Shown here: positions 41,201-48,584 of the stretch, one piece after another
Numbering within the stretch: the stretch's first letter is position 1
How the letters are laid out: each line of letters opens with the position of its first letter
Source: PALSA-1316 sp964499365
GTDB taxonomy: Bacteria > Nitrospirota > Thermodesulfovibrionia > Thermodesulfovibrionales > UBA6898
Direction of reading: 5' to 3'
NCBI GenBank assembly: GCA_964499365.1
Contig: CAZCKU010000006.1
Location: forward strand, 1-64,000
DNA: 64,000 nucleotides
The notes under the pieces: generated by a model
What the model was told of the DNA's origin: nothing
The model's input: the letters and a program-made list of their open reading frames with translations, nothing else
Database searches by the model: none
Made by a program: the position numbers and the translations under genes

Positions 41201-43609
41201 ATGTCCAAAGTACCGATAAATATAGAAGAAGAGATGAAGGTCAGCTACCTTGATTACGCGATGAGCGTCATCATCGGCAGGGCGCTCCCGGAAGTGAGGG
41301 ACGGACTGAAGCCGGTCCAGAGGAGGATCCTCTATGCCATGTTCCGTGAAGGCCTCCTGCCGAACAAGAAATATTCGAAAAGCGCCGGAGTCGTCGGCGA
41401 GGTCCTGAAGAAATATCATCCGCACGGCGATACTGCGGTCTACGGCGCCATGGTAAGACTGGCCCAGGACTTCAATATGCGCTATATGCTGGTCGATGGC
41501 CAGGGCAATTTCGGTTCGATCGACGGGGACCGCGCCGCGGCCTACCGGTATACCGAAGCGCGGCTTGCCAAAATCTCCGAGGAACTCCTGGCTGACATCG
41601 ACAAGGAGACGGTCGATTTCATCCCGAACTTCGACGAGACAACGGAAGAGCCGAAGGTACTGCCCTCACGGATACCGAACCTCATTATCAATGGGGCTGC
41701 CGGCATTGCGGTCGGTATGGCGACCAATATCCCGCCCCACAACCTGGGCGAGATCATCGACGGACTGTCGATGCTGCTCGATAATCCCCGGACGACCACT
41801 GCCGACCTCCTGACGGTTGTCAAAGGGCCGGATTTCCCGACAGGCGGCATTATCCACGGCACCGCCGGCATCAAGAGCGCCTACGAGACCGGCAGAGGAC
41901 TGCTGAGGATCAGGGCGCGCGCCAGAATAGAGCGGGAGCACCGGGGCGGGGAAAGCATTATCATCACTGAAATGCCGTACCAGGTGAACAAGGCACGGCT
42001 CATCGAAAAGATGGCTGAGCTGGTCCGCGAGAAGAAGCTTGAAGGCATTTCTGACATTCGGGACGAATCGGACCGCGACGGCATCAGGGTCGTCATAGAG
42101 ATGAAGCGGGGCGAAATGGCCGAGGTGCTCCTGAACAACCTCTATAAACATACCGCGATGGAGACGACCTTCGGCATCATCATGCTTGCCCTTGTCGGCG
42201 GACAGCCGCATGTCCTCGGCCTGAAGGAGATCCTGTCGCACTTCCTGCAGCACCGTCGCGACGTGATCCTCCGCAGGACGCGTTTCGAACTCAGGAAGGC
42301 TGAGGAGCGGGCCCATATACTTGAAGGCCTCAAGATCGCCCTTGACAATCTCGACGATATCATCGCGCTGATACGCGCTGCCAAGAGCCCTGAGGAGGCA
42401 CGGAACGGCCTGATCACCAGGTACCCGCTGTCCGAGCTGCAGGCCCAGGCCATCCTGGATATGAAACTCCAGAGGCTGACCGGACTCGAAAGGGACAAGA
42501 TCATTGCCGAGTATAAAGAAACCATAAAGGAAATCGAGCGGCTGAAGTCGATCCTCGGCAGCGACGCCCTGGTCTCGAAGATCATCAAAGACGAACTGGC
42601 AGAGATCAAGACCAAGTACGCAGATCCCCGGAGGACCGAGATAGACGAGGAGACGAAGGAGATCACGATCGAGGACCTGATTACCGAGGAGGAGATGGTG
42701 ATCACCCTGTCCCACACGGGGTATATCAAGCGCAATCCGCTCAGTGCCTACCGCAGCCAGCGGCGGGGAGGGAAAGGCCTGATCGGCATGGAGACCAAGG
42801 AGGAGGATTTTGTCGAGCAGCTCTTTATCGGGTCGACTCATGACTACATGCTCTTTTTCTCGAACCTCGGCAGGCTTTACTGGCTGAAGATCTATCAGAT
42901 CCCCGAGGCCGGCCGCGCTGCCAAGGGCAAGGCCCTGATCAACCTGCTGCAGCTTTCAGAGGGCGAACATATCGCCACGGCCCTGCCGGTGAGGGATTTC
43001 AAGGAAGGCTACCTGGTCATGTTCACGAAGAACGGTACCGTGAAGAAGACCGCCCTGACCGCATACAGCAACCCGCGCGGGAAGGGGATCATCGCCATCA
43101 CGATCGAAGAAGACGATGAGCTCATTGCCGTCAGAAAGACCTCCGGCAAGAACGATCTGATCATGGGCAGCCGCAACGGCATGTCGATCAAATTCAACGA
43201 AGAGGATGTACGCGAGATGGGCCGCTCGGCAAAGGGTGTCCGCGGCATGAAGCTGTCGAAGGGCGACGAGGTCGTCTCGGGTGAGGTGGCGGAGGAGAAG
43301 ACCTCGATCCTGACGGTCGCTGAAAACGGGTTCGGCAAGAGGACGAAGATCGAGGACTACCGGCTCCAGACTCGCGGGGGCAAGGGAATCCTTTCGATAA
43401 AGCTCACGCAGAAGGGCGGCAAGGTCGTCGGCATGCTGCTGGTGAGGGAAGAAGATGAGGTGGTGATGATCACCAGCAACGGCAAGCTCATCAGAACAAC
43501 GGCCGACAACATATCCACACACGGCAGGAATACCCAGGGGGTCAAGCTGATGGACACGACGGCTGAGGACAGGATCGTGAGCATCGCCAAGGTTGTTGAA
43601 AAAGACTGA
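41201..43609 (+). CDS. gyrA: DNA gyrase subunit A
   Basis: GyrA breaks and rejoins DNA during negative supercoiling. The 802-residue protein is the right length. The N-terminal domain has SYLDYAMSVIIGRALPEVRDGLKPVQRR, and the catalytic tyrosine lies in AAAYRYTEARL. The C-terminal beta-pinwheel contains the GyrA box QRRGGKG, which separates gyrase from topoisomerase IV. A purine-rich GAGAGGGAAGG lies about 11 bases upstream of the ATG. gyrB is not in this window. Confidence 0.97.
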   Translation: MSKVPINIEEEMKVSYLDYAMSVIIGRALPEVRDGLKPVQRRILYAMFREGLLPNKKYSKSAGVVGEVLKKYHPHGDTAVYGAMVRLAQDFNMRYMLVDGQGNFGSIDGDRAAAYRYTEARLAKISEELLADIDKETVDFIPNFDETTEEPKVLPSRIPNLIINGAAGIAVGMATNIPPHNLGEIIDGLSMLLDNPRTTTADLLTVVKGPDFPTGGIIHGTAGIKSAYETGRGLLRIRARARIEREHRGGESIIITEMPYQVNKARLIEKMAELVREKKLEGISDIRDESDRDGIRVVIEMKRGEMAEVLLNNLYKHTAMETTFGIIMLALVGGQPHVLGLKEILSHFLQHRRDVILRRTRFELRKAEERAHILEGLKIALDNLDDIIALIRAAKSPEEARNGLITRYPLSELQAQAILDMKLQRLTGLERDKIIAEYKETIKEIERLKSILGSDALVSKIIKDELAEIKTKYADPRRTEIDEETKEITIEDLITEEEMVITLSHTGYIKRNPLSAYRSQRRGGKGLIGMETKEEDFVEQLFIGSTHDYMLFFSNLGRLYWLKIYQIPEAGRAAKGKALINLLQLSEGEHIATALPVRDFKEGYLVMFTKNGTVKKTALTAYSNPRGKGIIAITIEEDDELIAVRKTSGKNDLIMGSRNGMSIKFNEEDVREMGRSAKGVRGMKLSKGDEVVSGEVAEEKTSILTVAENGFGKRTKIEDYRLQTRGGKGILSIKLTQKGGKVVGMLLVREEDEVVMITSNGKLIRTTADNISTHGRNTQGVKLMDTTAEDRIVSIAKVVEKD

Positions 43610-43646
43610 TCTCTTTTTTTTGATATCCGCTGTTGTATGACCCGGT

Positions 43647-43683
43647 CCCGCCACATCGTGCAGCTTCGTGCAGATGTGGTGGG
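43647..43683 (+). terminator. Long hairpin after gyrA
   Basis: CCCGCCACATC pairs with GATGTGGTGGG (11 positions, one G-U), and inner TGCA/TGCA extends the stem. It is followed by ATTTAATTA. It lies about 40 bases after the gyrA stop and 33 before rsmG. The weak uridine tract makes it either a leaky terminator or a processing site between the two genes. Confidence 0.5.
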
Positions 43684-43716
43684 ATTTAATTATGAACCTG
43701 TTCCGGATGATCGTTT

Positions 43717-44337
43717 ATGACCGAAAATGAAAAGCTCCTTGCCAGCGGCATAAGAGAAATCGGCTTGCCGAGCACCCCGGAGCAGGTAACCGCCCTTATC
43801 ACCTATCTCGGTGAACTGAAGAAGTGGAGCCGCGCCTACAACCTCACGGGGCTCAAGACAGACCGGGATATCATCATCAGGAATTTCCTCGACTCCCTGC
43901 TCTTCTGCTTGGTCATCCCGGACGAGCTGTCGTCGCTGGCGGATATAGGCAGCGGCGCGGGCTTCCCGGGGATACCGATCAAGATCCTGCGTCCGGACCT
44001 GCAGGTTGTCCTGGTTGAGCCGACGCAGAAAAAGGCCTTGTTTCTCAGGCATGTCTGCCACGGACTTGGCCTGAAGGGAATACAGGTTATTGATAAACGG
44101 ATAGAGGATGTATCCGGCATAACCGTTGATGCGGTTGTGACGCGGGCTTTGTTTACGGTGAAGGATTTCGTGAAGAAGGCGGGCCACCTCCTGAACGCAA
44201 ACGGAATATTCATACTCAGCAAGGGACCGAAACTTCAGGAAGAACTGGATGAGGCAGCAAATCTGAATACCTCAGTGACCGACGCAGCCCTCCCCTTCGA
44301 AAAGACAGTCAGGCATCTTGTTGTCGTAAGAAAGTAA
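43717..44337 (+). CDS. rsmG: 16S rRNA (guanine-N7)-methyltransferase RsmG
   Basis: RsmG methylates G527 of 16S rRNA. The 206-residue protein is typical: NLTGLKTDRDIIIRNFLDSL, then the SAM-binding ADIGSGAGFPGIPIKIL, VEPTQKKALFLRHVC and a late VVTRALFTVKDFV. In many genomes rsmG (gidB) lies next to mnmG (gidA), but here they are about 8 kb apart. No clear ribosome site precedes the ATG. Confidence 0.95.
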   Translation: MTENEKLLASGIREIGLPSTPEQVTALITYLGELKKWSRAYNLTGLKTDRDIIIRNFLDSLLFCLVIPDELSSLADIGSGAGFPGIPIKILRPDLQVVLVEPTQKKALFLRHVCHGLGLKGIQVIDKRIEDVSGITVDAVVTRALFTVKDFVKKAGHLLNANGIFILSKGPKLQEELDEAANLNTSVTDAALPFEKTVRHLVVVRK

Positions 44338-44400
44338 AGAGCCCAGGGGCCAGGCAGATCAGAATTCCGTCTCTTCCGGGTGCTGGCGGCGGTCTCCGGA

Positions 44401-44607
44401 TCAGTTCAGAATCTGGCTTTCATAGATGTGATAGGCATAGGAGAATGCCATGATCGCAAAGAATGTGGCAAGCAGCCCGAAGATCAGATACTTGACACCC
44501 TGCAGCGGTCGTTTGGCCTTGAACTCAAAATACGACTTCGGGAACAGGGTAGCAGAGCCGAAGATCAGCATCAGCCCGGCAAGTATCTGGGTAATCATCC
44601 TTACCAT
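44401..44607 (-). CDS. Small hypothetical membrane protein
   Basis: A 68-residue protein with two membrane helices (about 6-22 and 38-58) linked by a short basic loop (KSYFEFKAKRPLQGVK). No family is recognised. It begins 7 bases after the stop of the DNA glycosylase gene, on the same strand, so co-transcription with the release-factor-like and glycosylase genes is likely. Starts at Met1 and Met4 are both possible. Confidence 0.6.
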   Translation of the reverse strand: MVRMITQILAGLMLIFGSATLFPKSYFEFKAKRPLQGVKYLIFGLLATFFAIMAFSYAYHIYESQILN

Positions 44608-44613
44608 GGCAGT

Positions 44614-45249
44614 TCAGAACCCTTCAAGCGGGCAGCCGGCGCAAAGCGGTCTTGTCCTGCAGTGTTCCTTTGCAACTCTGACGATAAGTGCATGGTATTC
44701 ATTATACAGCCCTGCATCCTCCTCAAGATTTTCATGAAACAGCTCCTGAAGCGTTTCATATGCCGCCTCAGGATGGATTATATTATGCCGCGAAAGCACT
44801 CTTTTTGTATAGGCGTCGATCACAAAGACCTGCTTTTCGAGTGCATAGAGCAGGATGGAATCAGCTGTCTCCGGCCCGATTCCGTTGACTGCCAGGAGTT
44901 TGGCCCTCATCACCGCAACCGGCTCTTCCTTCATCCTTTTCATGCTGCCCCGGTACTCATTGTCGAGAAGGTCGATGAAGTTCTTCAGCCGCCTTGCCTT
45001 GATGTTAAAATACCCGGCAGGCCTGATCAGCGAGGCCAGTTCAGATGCCGGCATGGCATGCAGGGCAGAGGCTCTGAGCTTTCCCGCTGCCCGTATGTTA
45101 CGGATCGCTTTTTCGACGTTCCCCCAGTTCGTATTCTGTGTAAGAACGGCACCGACAGCAATCTCAAGGGCCGTGTCGCCGGGCCACCAGTGCTGGGGAC
45201 CGAAGCGGGCATACAGGCGTTCATACAGTTTTGCAAGCCTGCGCCTCAT
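44614..45249 (-). CDS. Endonuclease III-like DNA glycosylase lacking the catalytic lysine
   Basis: A 211-residue HhH-GPD glycosylase. The helix-hairpin-helix reads LAVNGIGPETADSILLYAL and the catalytic aspartate is in VFVIDAYTKR. A C-terminal [4Fe-4S] cluster motif is present (CRTRPLCAGC with an earlier cysteine). Bifunctional Nth has lysine in the hairpin (GVGRKTA); here that position is Glu, so it should be a monofunctional glycosylase. The GIGPETAD pattern resembles the MagIII/MpgII alkylpurine glycosylases, so 3-methyladenine repair is a reasonable guess. The start overlaps the preceding stop by 4 bases. Confidence 0.85.
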   Translation of the reverse strand: MRRRLAKLYERLYARFGPQHWWPGDTALEIAVGAVLTQNTNWGNVEKAIRNIRAAGKLRASALHAMPASELASLIRPAGYFNIKARRLKNFIDLLDNEYRGSMKRMKEEPVAVMRAKLLAVNGIGPETADSILLYALEKQVFVIDAYTKRVLSRHNIIHPEAAYETLQELFHENLEEDAGLYNEYHALIVRVAKEHCRTRPLCAGCPLEGF

Positions 45250-45662
45250 TCGTTATGAGAAACCTGCCCCCGCAGCTTTTTCTTTTCAGAGGTTATTTTC
45301 TTGTCGGCAAGCATCTTTTCCTTTGACCGCTTCGAGCGTTTTCTCTTCTGCCTCCTGATCTTCTCGATCCTCTGCACCTCTGCACTTTCCCTGCCCCTGA
45401 TCATCTGGTCTATCTTGTTGACGAGCAGGACCCTCGCCCGGTAACGGTTCAGAGACTGGGAGCGTTCCTCCTGGCATTTGACCTCGATGCCGGTGGGGAG
45501 GTGCTTGAGGTAGACGCAGGTAGAGGTCTTGTTCACGTGCTGTCCGCCCTTGCCCGACGACCGGACGAACGATTCCTGGATATCCTCTTCACGGACACCG
45601 AGCTTGTTCATCTTTTCGGCCAGGTCCTGTTCCTTGGCCGAACTTACCGGAAATATGCTCAT
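45246..45662 (-). CDS. Release-factor-like ribosome rescue protein (GGQ domain)
   Basis: A 138-residue protein consisting essentially of the catalytic RF-1 domain. The peptidyl-tRNA hydrolysing loop is GSGKGGQHVNKTSTCVYLKH, followed by a very basic C-terminal tail (many Lys/Arg from residue 100) of the kind that enters an empty mRNA channel. There is no codon-recognition domain, so it is not a standard release factor; it resembles ArfB and C12orf65-type rescue factors. It is coupled to the DNA glycosylase gene by a 4-base overlap. Confidence 0.88.
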   Translation of the reverse strand: MSIFPVSSAKEQDLAEKMNKLGVREEDIQESFVRSSGKGGQHVNKTSTCVYLKHLPTGIEVKCQEERSQSLNRYRARVLLVNKIDQMIRGRESAEVQRIEKIRRQKRKRSKRSKEKMLADKKITSEKKKLRGQVSHNE

Positions 45663-45772
45663 GATGAAATAATATAGCAGGCCTCCGCTGCCTGACGCTA
45701 TTCCTTTTGCCCTGACAGCGGGCTATCTGATAAAATACTATTGTTGCGAAACTGAATACTTAAGGAGACGCT

Positions 45773-45955
45773 ATGGGTATTGTCGACAAGATCATTGGAT
45801 GGATCAGCCCGAAGGACGGGACGGTCGTTTCAGACCGCCCCGGGCGAAACGAGGAATGCTGGTGCGGCAGCGGCAAAAAATACAAGAAGTGCCACCTGGA
45901 TGCTGATGCAGAAACCATTTCAAAGGCCTGCGCCACAAACTGCAAGACCACCTGA
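45773..45955 (+). CDS. Small SEC-C motif protein
   Basis: A 60-residue protein whose middle is the SEC-C zinc-binding motif, CWCGSGKKYKKCH, as found at the C-terminus of SecA and in many small proteins. An AAGGAG ribosome site lies 7 bases before the ATG. The length leaves room for little beyond the zinc motif and two short flanks. The function is unknown. It is a monocistronic plus-strand gene between two minus-strand operons. Confidence 0.72.
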   Translation: MGIVDKIIGWISPKDGTVVSDRPGRNEECWCGSGKKYKKCHLDADAETISKACATNCKTT

Positions 45956-45957
45956 AG

Positions 45958-45989
45958 GGCATAGCGGGCTGAGTTCAGCTCACTATGCC
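45958..45989. terminator. Hairpin between convergent SEC-C and napD genes
   Basis: GGCATAG pairs with CTATGCC, and an inner GGGCTGA/TCAGCTC extends the stem across one mismatch. No long uridine run follows, but its position between convergent stops suggests a bidirectional transcription end. Confidence 0.45.
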
Positions 45990-46032
45990 GGCCTTATAAT
46001 TCACCGTGGCAAGAATACTATAGCCTGAGTGG

Positions 46033-46335
46033 TCAGGCATCGTTCCGGAGAGCCTCCGGAACCTCCTGCATGGCATCCCTCATCTGCCCGAGGGCGTCCT
46101 CTATCTCCTCTTCGTTATAGGTATAGGACAGGTTTGCGCAGATCACACCCGGAAGACCCATAATCTCCTTCATCTTCCTGATCTCTTCGTTCGTGTCCGC
46201 CCCTTCCACGGTCACGATTATCCTGCCGGCACTATCGTGGAAATATACCTCGCACAGGCCTGACGCCCTGAGTGTATCCATGACCTCTTCCACCTTTTCA
46301 GCGGCTGTCTTGACAACGATGCCTGAGATATTCAT
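46033..46335 (-). CDS. napD: NapA signal-peptide chaperone NapD
   Basis: NapD is a small cytoplasmic chaperone that binds the Tat signal of NapA. This 100-residue protein shows the ferredoxin-like fold pattern: it opens MNISGIVVKTAAEKVEEV, has an EVYFHDSAGRIIVTVEGAD strand pair in the middle and a C-terminal acidic helix region. Its start overlaps the napB stop (ATGA). It is the last gene of the nap operon. Confidence 0.88.
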   Translation of the reverse strand: MNISGIVVKTAAEKVEEVMDTLRASGLCEVYFHDSAGRIIVTVEGADTNEEIRKMKEIMGLPGVICANLSYTYNEEEIEDALGQMRDAMQEVPEALRNDA

Positions 46336-46889
46336 TCGCGCTGCACACCTTCGTTCAGGGACTCAAGCAGGTCCGAACTCGTTCTGCTCTTTTTCGATCT
46401 GAAGTCGGCCTTGAACTGGTTCTTTATCGGTGCCGGGATATTCACCTGGGGCACATGGCACTGCATGCAGGGATACCTCTTGCCGTCAAGTTTCCCGCCC
46501 AGGGCCTTTCCCGTGTCCATATCGAAGAAGTGGGATCGGGGAAGAGGGACAGCACCGACCGACTTCGCATGTTCAGGCATGTGGCAGCCAAGGCACGAAT
46601 TGTTCGTCTCGGCAATAGGCAGCATCCCGGTCAGATCATGGGGAATAAGGGGAGGACTGTTCTCAAAGGCCCTCTCAATCCTCTTGCTCTTCCCCGGTTC
46701 TGTCTGTGAATATTCACCATGGTCCGGTTTTTCCTTATCCTCGGCATAAATAGATTCCTTCCTGATGCCCAGGTCTTCCTCGCTTGTTCCCTTGTGTTTC
46801 TTTTTGTCCGCAAGGGCCGGGCTCGCCCCAACAGCCAGAACGAGGACTACTGCCGCTGCCATCAAGACTTTTCCGTATATCTCTTTCAT
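46332..46889 (-). CDS. napB: Periplasmic nitrate reductase dihaem cytochrome c NapB
   Basis: NapB passes electrons to NapA. From the ATG at 46889 (GGAGGGAC upstream) the protein has 185 residues with a signal peptide (1-26). Two haem c sites are present, CLGCH and CMQCH, separated by about 38 residues. Conserved surroundings include PPLIPHDLTGMLPI. An upstream extension of the frame lacks support. It lies 26 bases after napH and overlaps napD. Confidence 0.93.
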   Translation of the reverse strand: MKEIYGKVLMAAAVVLVLAVGASPALADKKKHKGTSEEDLGIRKESIYAEDKEKPDHGEYSQTEPGKSKRIERAFENSPPLIPHDLTGMLPIAETNNSCLGCHMPEHAKSVGAVPLPRSHFFDMDTGKALGGKLDGKRYPCMQCHVPQVNIPAPIKNQFKADFRSKKSRTSSDLLESLNEGVQRE

Positions 46890-46914
46890 CGGTCCCTCCT
46901 TCTCTATCCTTGGT

Positions 46915-47760
46915 TTATGCAATCGTAGGGCCGTTTTTCCCGGCAAGGGAACTGACCCCGAATTTCATGGCATCATCCATGCAGACCTCTATACACCGTC
47001 CGCAGTTCGTACATTCACCCGAGGAAACAGCGCTGCTCGTCTTCCCCACCATCGCGAGCACCTGGCGTTCAGGGCATATCTCCAGGCATTTCATGCAGAG
47101 GGTGCATTTCTCTTTTGCGTGGTGCACCCTGATCAGCCGGAACCTCGTGATAATCGAATAAAATCCGCCAAGAGGACAGAGGTGCCCGCAGAAGCCCTGC
47201 TTTATTAAAAACAGGTCAAAAAGGAATACGGCAAGGACCAGTGTCCATCCCATGCCCATGCCGAAGACCAGGCCCCGGTGGAGCATGGAGATGGGGCTGA
47301 TCCATTCAAATGCGGCAATGCCGGTAAAGGACGAAACAGCAAGGCTGACCCCGATGGCCCAGTACCGCATCTTTCTGCTGATCGGCTGGCGCGTTCCGTC
47401 GCCTGCGCTGCCGGTCTTCTTCCTCAGCCAGCCTGCCAGGTCAGTAACCGGATTCATCGGGCAGACCCAGCTGCAGAAGGCCCTGCCGGCTAACAACCCG
47501 AAGAAAAGCGCAACGATAACCGCCCCGGCAGCCGCCTCTGCGGAAACCAGGTGCCGTGAGGCAAAAACCTGGAGCACGGCAAAGGGATCGGCAAGCGGCA
47601 CCATATTCATCACCCGGGAACTGCTCAAATTTCCGGTGAGCACCTTCCATCCGAGCAGATTGCCGCATACGAAGAGAAGCATGATCCCCGCCTGCGAGAT
47701 CCTTCTCAGGACGAGATAGCGATTGCCCCGTGGTCCTTTGCTGCATCCGGGCACCATCAT
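46915..47760 (-). CDS. napH: Ferredoxin-type quinol dehydrogenase membrane subunit NapH
   Basis: NapH is thought to oxidise menaquinol and feed NapG. The 281-residue protein has four to five membrane helices (about 22-42, 75-100, 135-155, 165-190) and a FCSWVCPMNPV cytoplasmic motif. Two C-terminal [4Fe-4S] motifs follow: CTLCMKCLEICPE, and CTNCGRCIEVCMDD, whose last position has Met in place of the usual Pro. The start overlaps napG by 4 bases. With no napC in sight, NapGH is the likely quinol route. Confidence 0.92.
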   Translation of the reverse strand: MMVPGCSKGPRGNRYLVLRRISQAGIMLLFVCGNLLGWKVLTGNLSSSRVMNMVPLADPFAVLQVFASRHLVSAEAAAGAVIVALFFGLLAGRAFCSWVCPMNPVTDLAGWLRKKTGSAGDGTRQPISRKMRYWAIGVSLAVSSFTGIAAFEWISPISMLHRGLVFGMGMGWTLVLAVFLFDLFLIKQGFCGHLCPLGGFYSIITRFRLIRVHHAKEKCTLCMKCLEICPERQVLAMVGKTSSAVSSGECTNCGRCIEVCMDDAMKFGVSSLAGKNGPTIA

Positions 47761-48542
47761 AGCTCCCCCTTGTTCAGATAATCCATCGGGCTCTTTTCAG
47801 AGCGGGGGGTTACGGTCCGGGTCTCCTCCGGAGTGTCGGGGATGCGCTCCTCGTCCCCGCTCTCCCATCCCTTGACATAGCGGGTGGATGATTCTCCCAT
47901 GGCCATGTTCCGGGGAAGAATAAAGACAGCAGCCTTGTCCGTGACGCAGGCCCGTTCGCACATGCCGCAGCCGGTACAGTGGTTGCTGTGCACAACCGGG
48001 GCAAGGATCGCATGACGTCCTGTCCGCTCATTGCGGACATACTCAACCGTCAGGGCCTTGTCAATCACCGGGCAGGCCCGGTAACAGGCGTCACACTGGA
48101 TTCCCCAATAGGCGATGCAGGTTTCCCGGTCAATCACCGCAAGACCTATGAGGGCCTTATTGATATTGAGCTTCATGCCGCCCTGCTCGTCCTGGTCGCT
48201 CACCAACGCGCTGTCGAGCGCACCGGTCGGGCAGGAGGCTGTGCAGGGAATATCCCTGCACATGCGGCAGGGATTCTCCCGCATCAGGAAATAGGGGGTC
48301 CCGACAGGCCGCTCGTCCCCTGGCCTGGCCAGGATGAGGGCCTGGAACGGGCATGCCTCAACGCAGATGCCGCACTTGGTACAGCGGGCAAGAAAATCCT
48401 CTTCGGCAACAGCTCCCGGCGGCCTCAGGACCGACGGAAATGCCTTCTTGCCGTCAAGATAGCCTGTCCAGGCCAGACCGCCTACTGTTGCGGCCCCCAG
48501 ACTCTTTGCCATGCCGAGGAGAAATTTTCTTCTCTCAGGCAT
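47757..48542 (-). CDS. napG: Periplasmic ferredoxin-type protein NapG
   Basis: NapG is a Tat-exported iron-sulfur protein that works with NapH. From the ATG at 48542 it has 261 residues. A twin-arginine signal (PERRKFLLGMAKSLGAA) is followed by four [4Fe-4S] motifs: CTKCGICVEACPF, CRMCRDIPCTASCP, CIAYWGIQCDACYRACP and CTGCGMCERACV. I prefer this start to one 9 codons earlier because it gives a compact Tat signal with GGAG upstream. It lies between napA and napH. Confidence 0.93.
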   Translation of the reverse strand: MPERRKFLLGMAKSLGAATVGGLAWTGYLDGKKAFPSVLRPPGAVAEEDFLARCTKCGICVEACPFQALILARPGDERPVGTPYFLMRENPCRMCRDIPCTASCPTGALDSALVSDQDEQGGMKLNINKALIGLAVIDRETCIAYWGIQCDACYRACPVIDKALTVEYVRNERTGRHAILAPVVHSNHCTGCGMCERACVTDKAAVFILPRNMAMGESSTRYVKGWESGDEERIPDTPEETRTVTPRSEKSPMDYLNKGEL

Positions 48543-48584
48543 GATCTCTCCGCCGGGTCCTCTCTCCATCGCAGGACATCAGCC

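Noticed and set aside
44614..45249. Annotation as standard endonuclease III (nth)
   Set aside because: The catalytic lysine in the helix-hairpin-helix is absent, so the bifunctional name would mislead.
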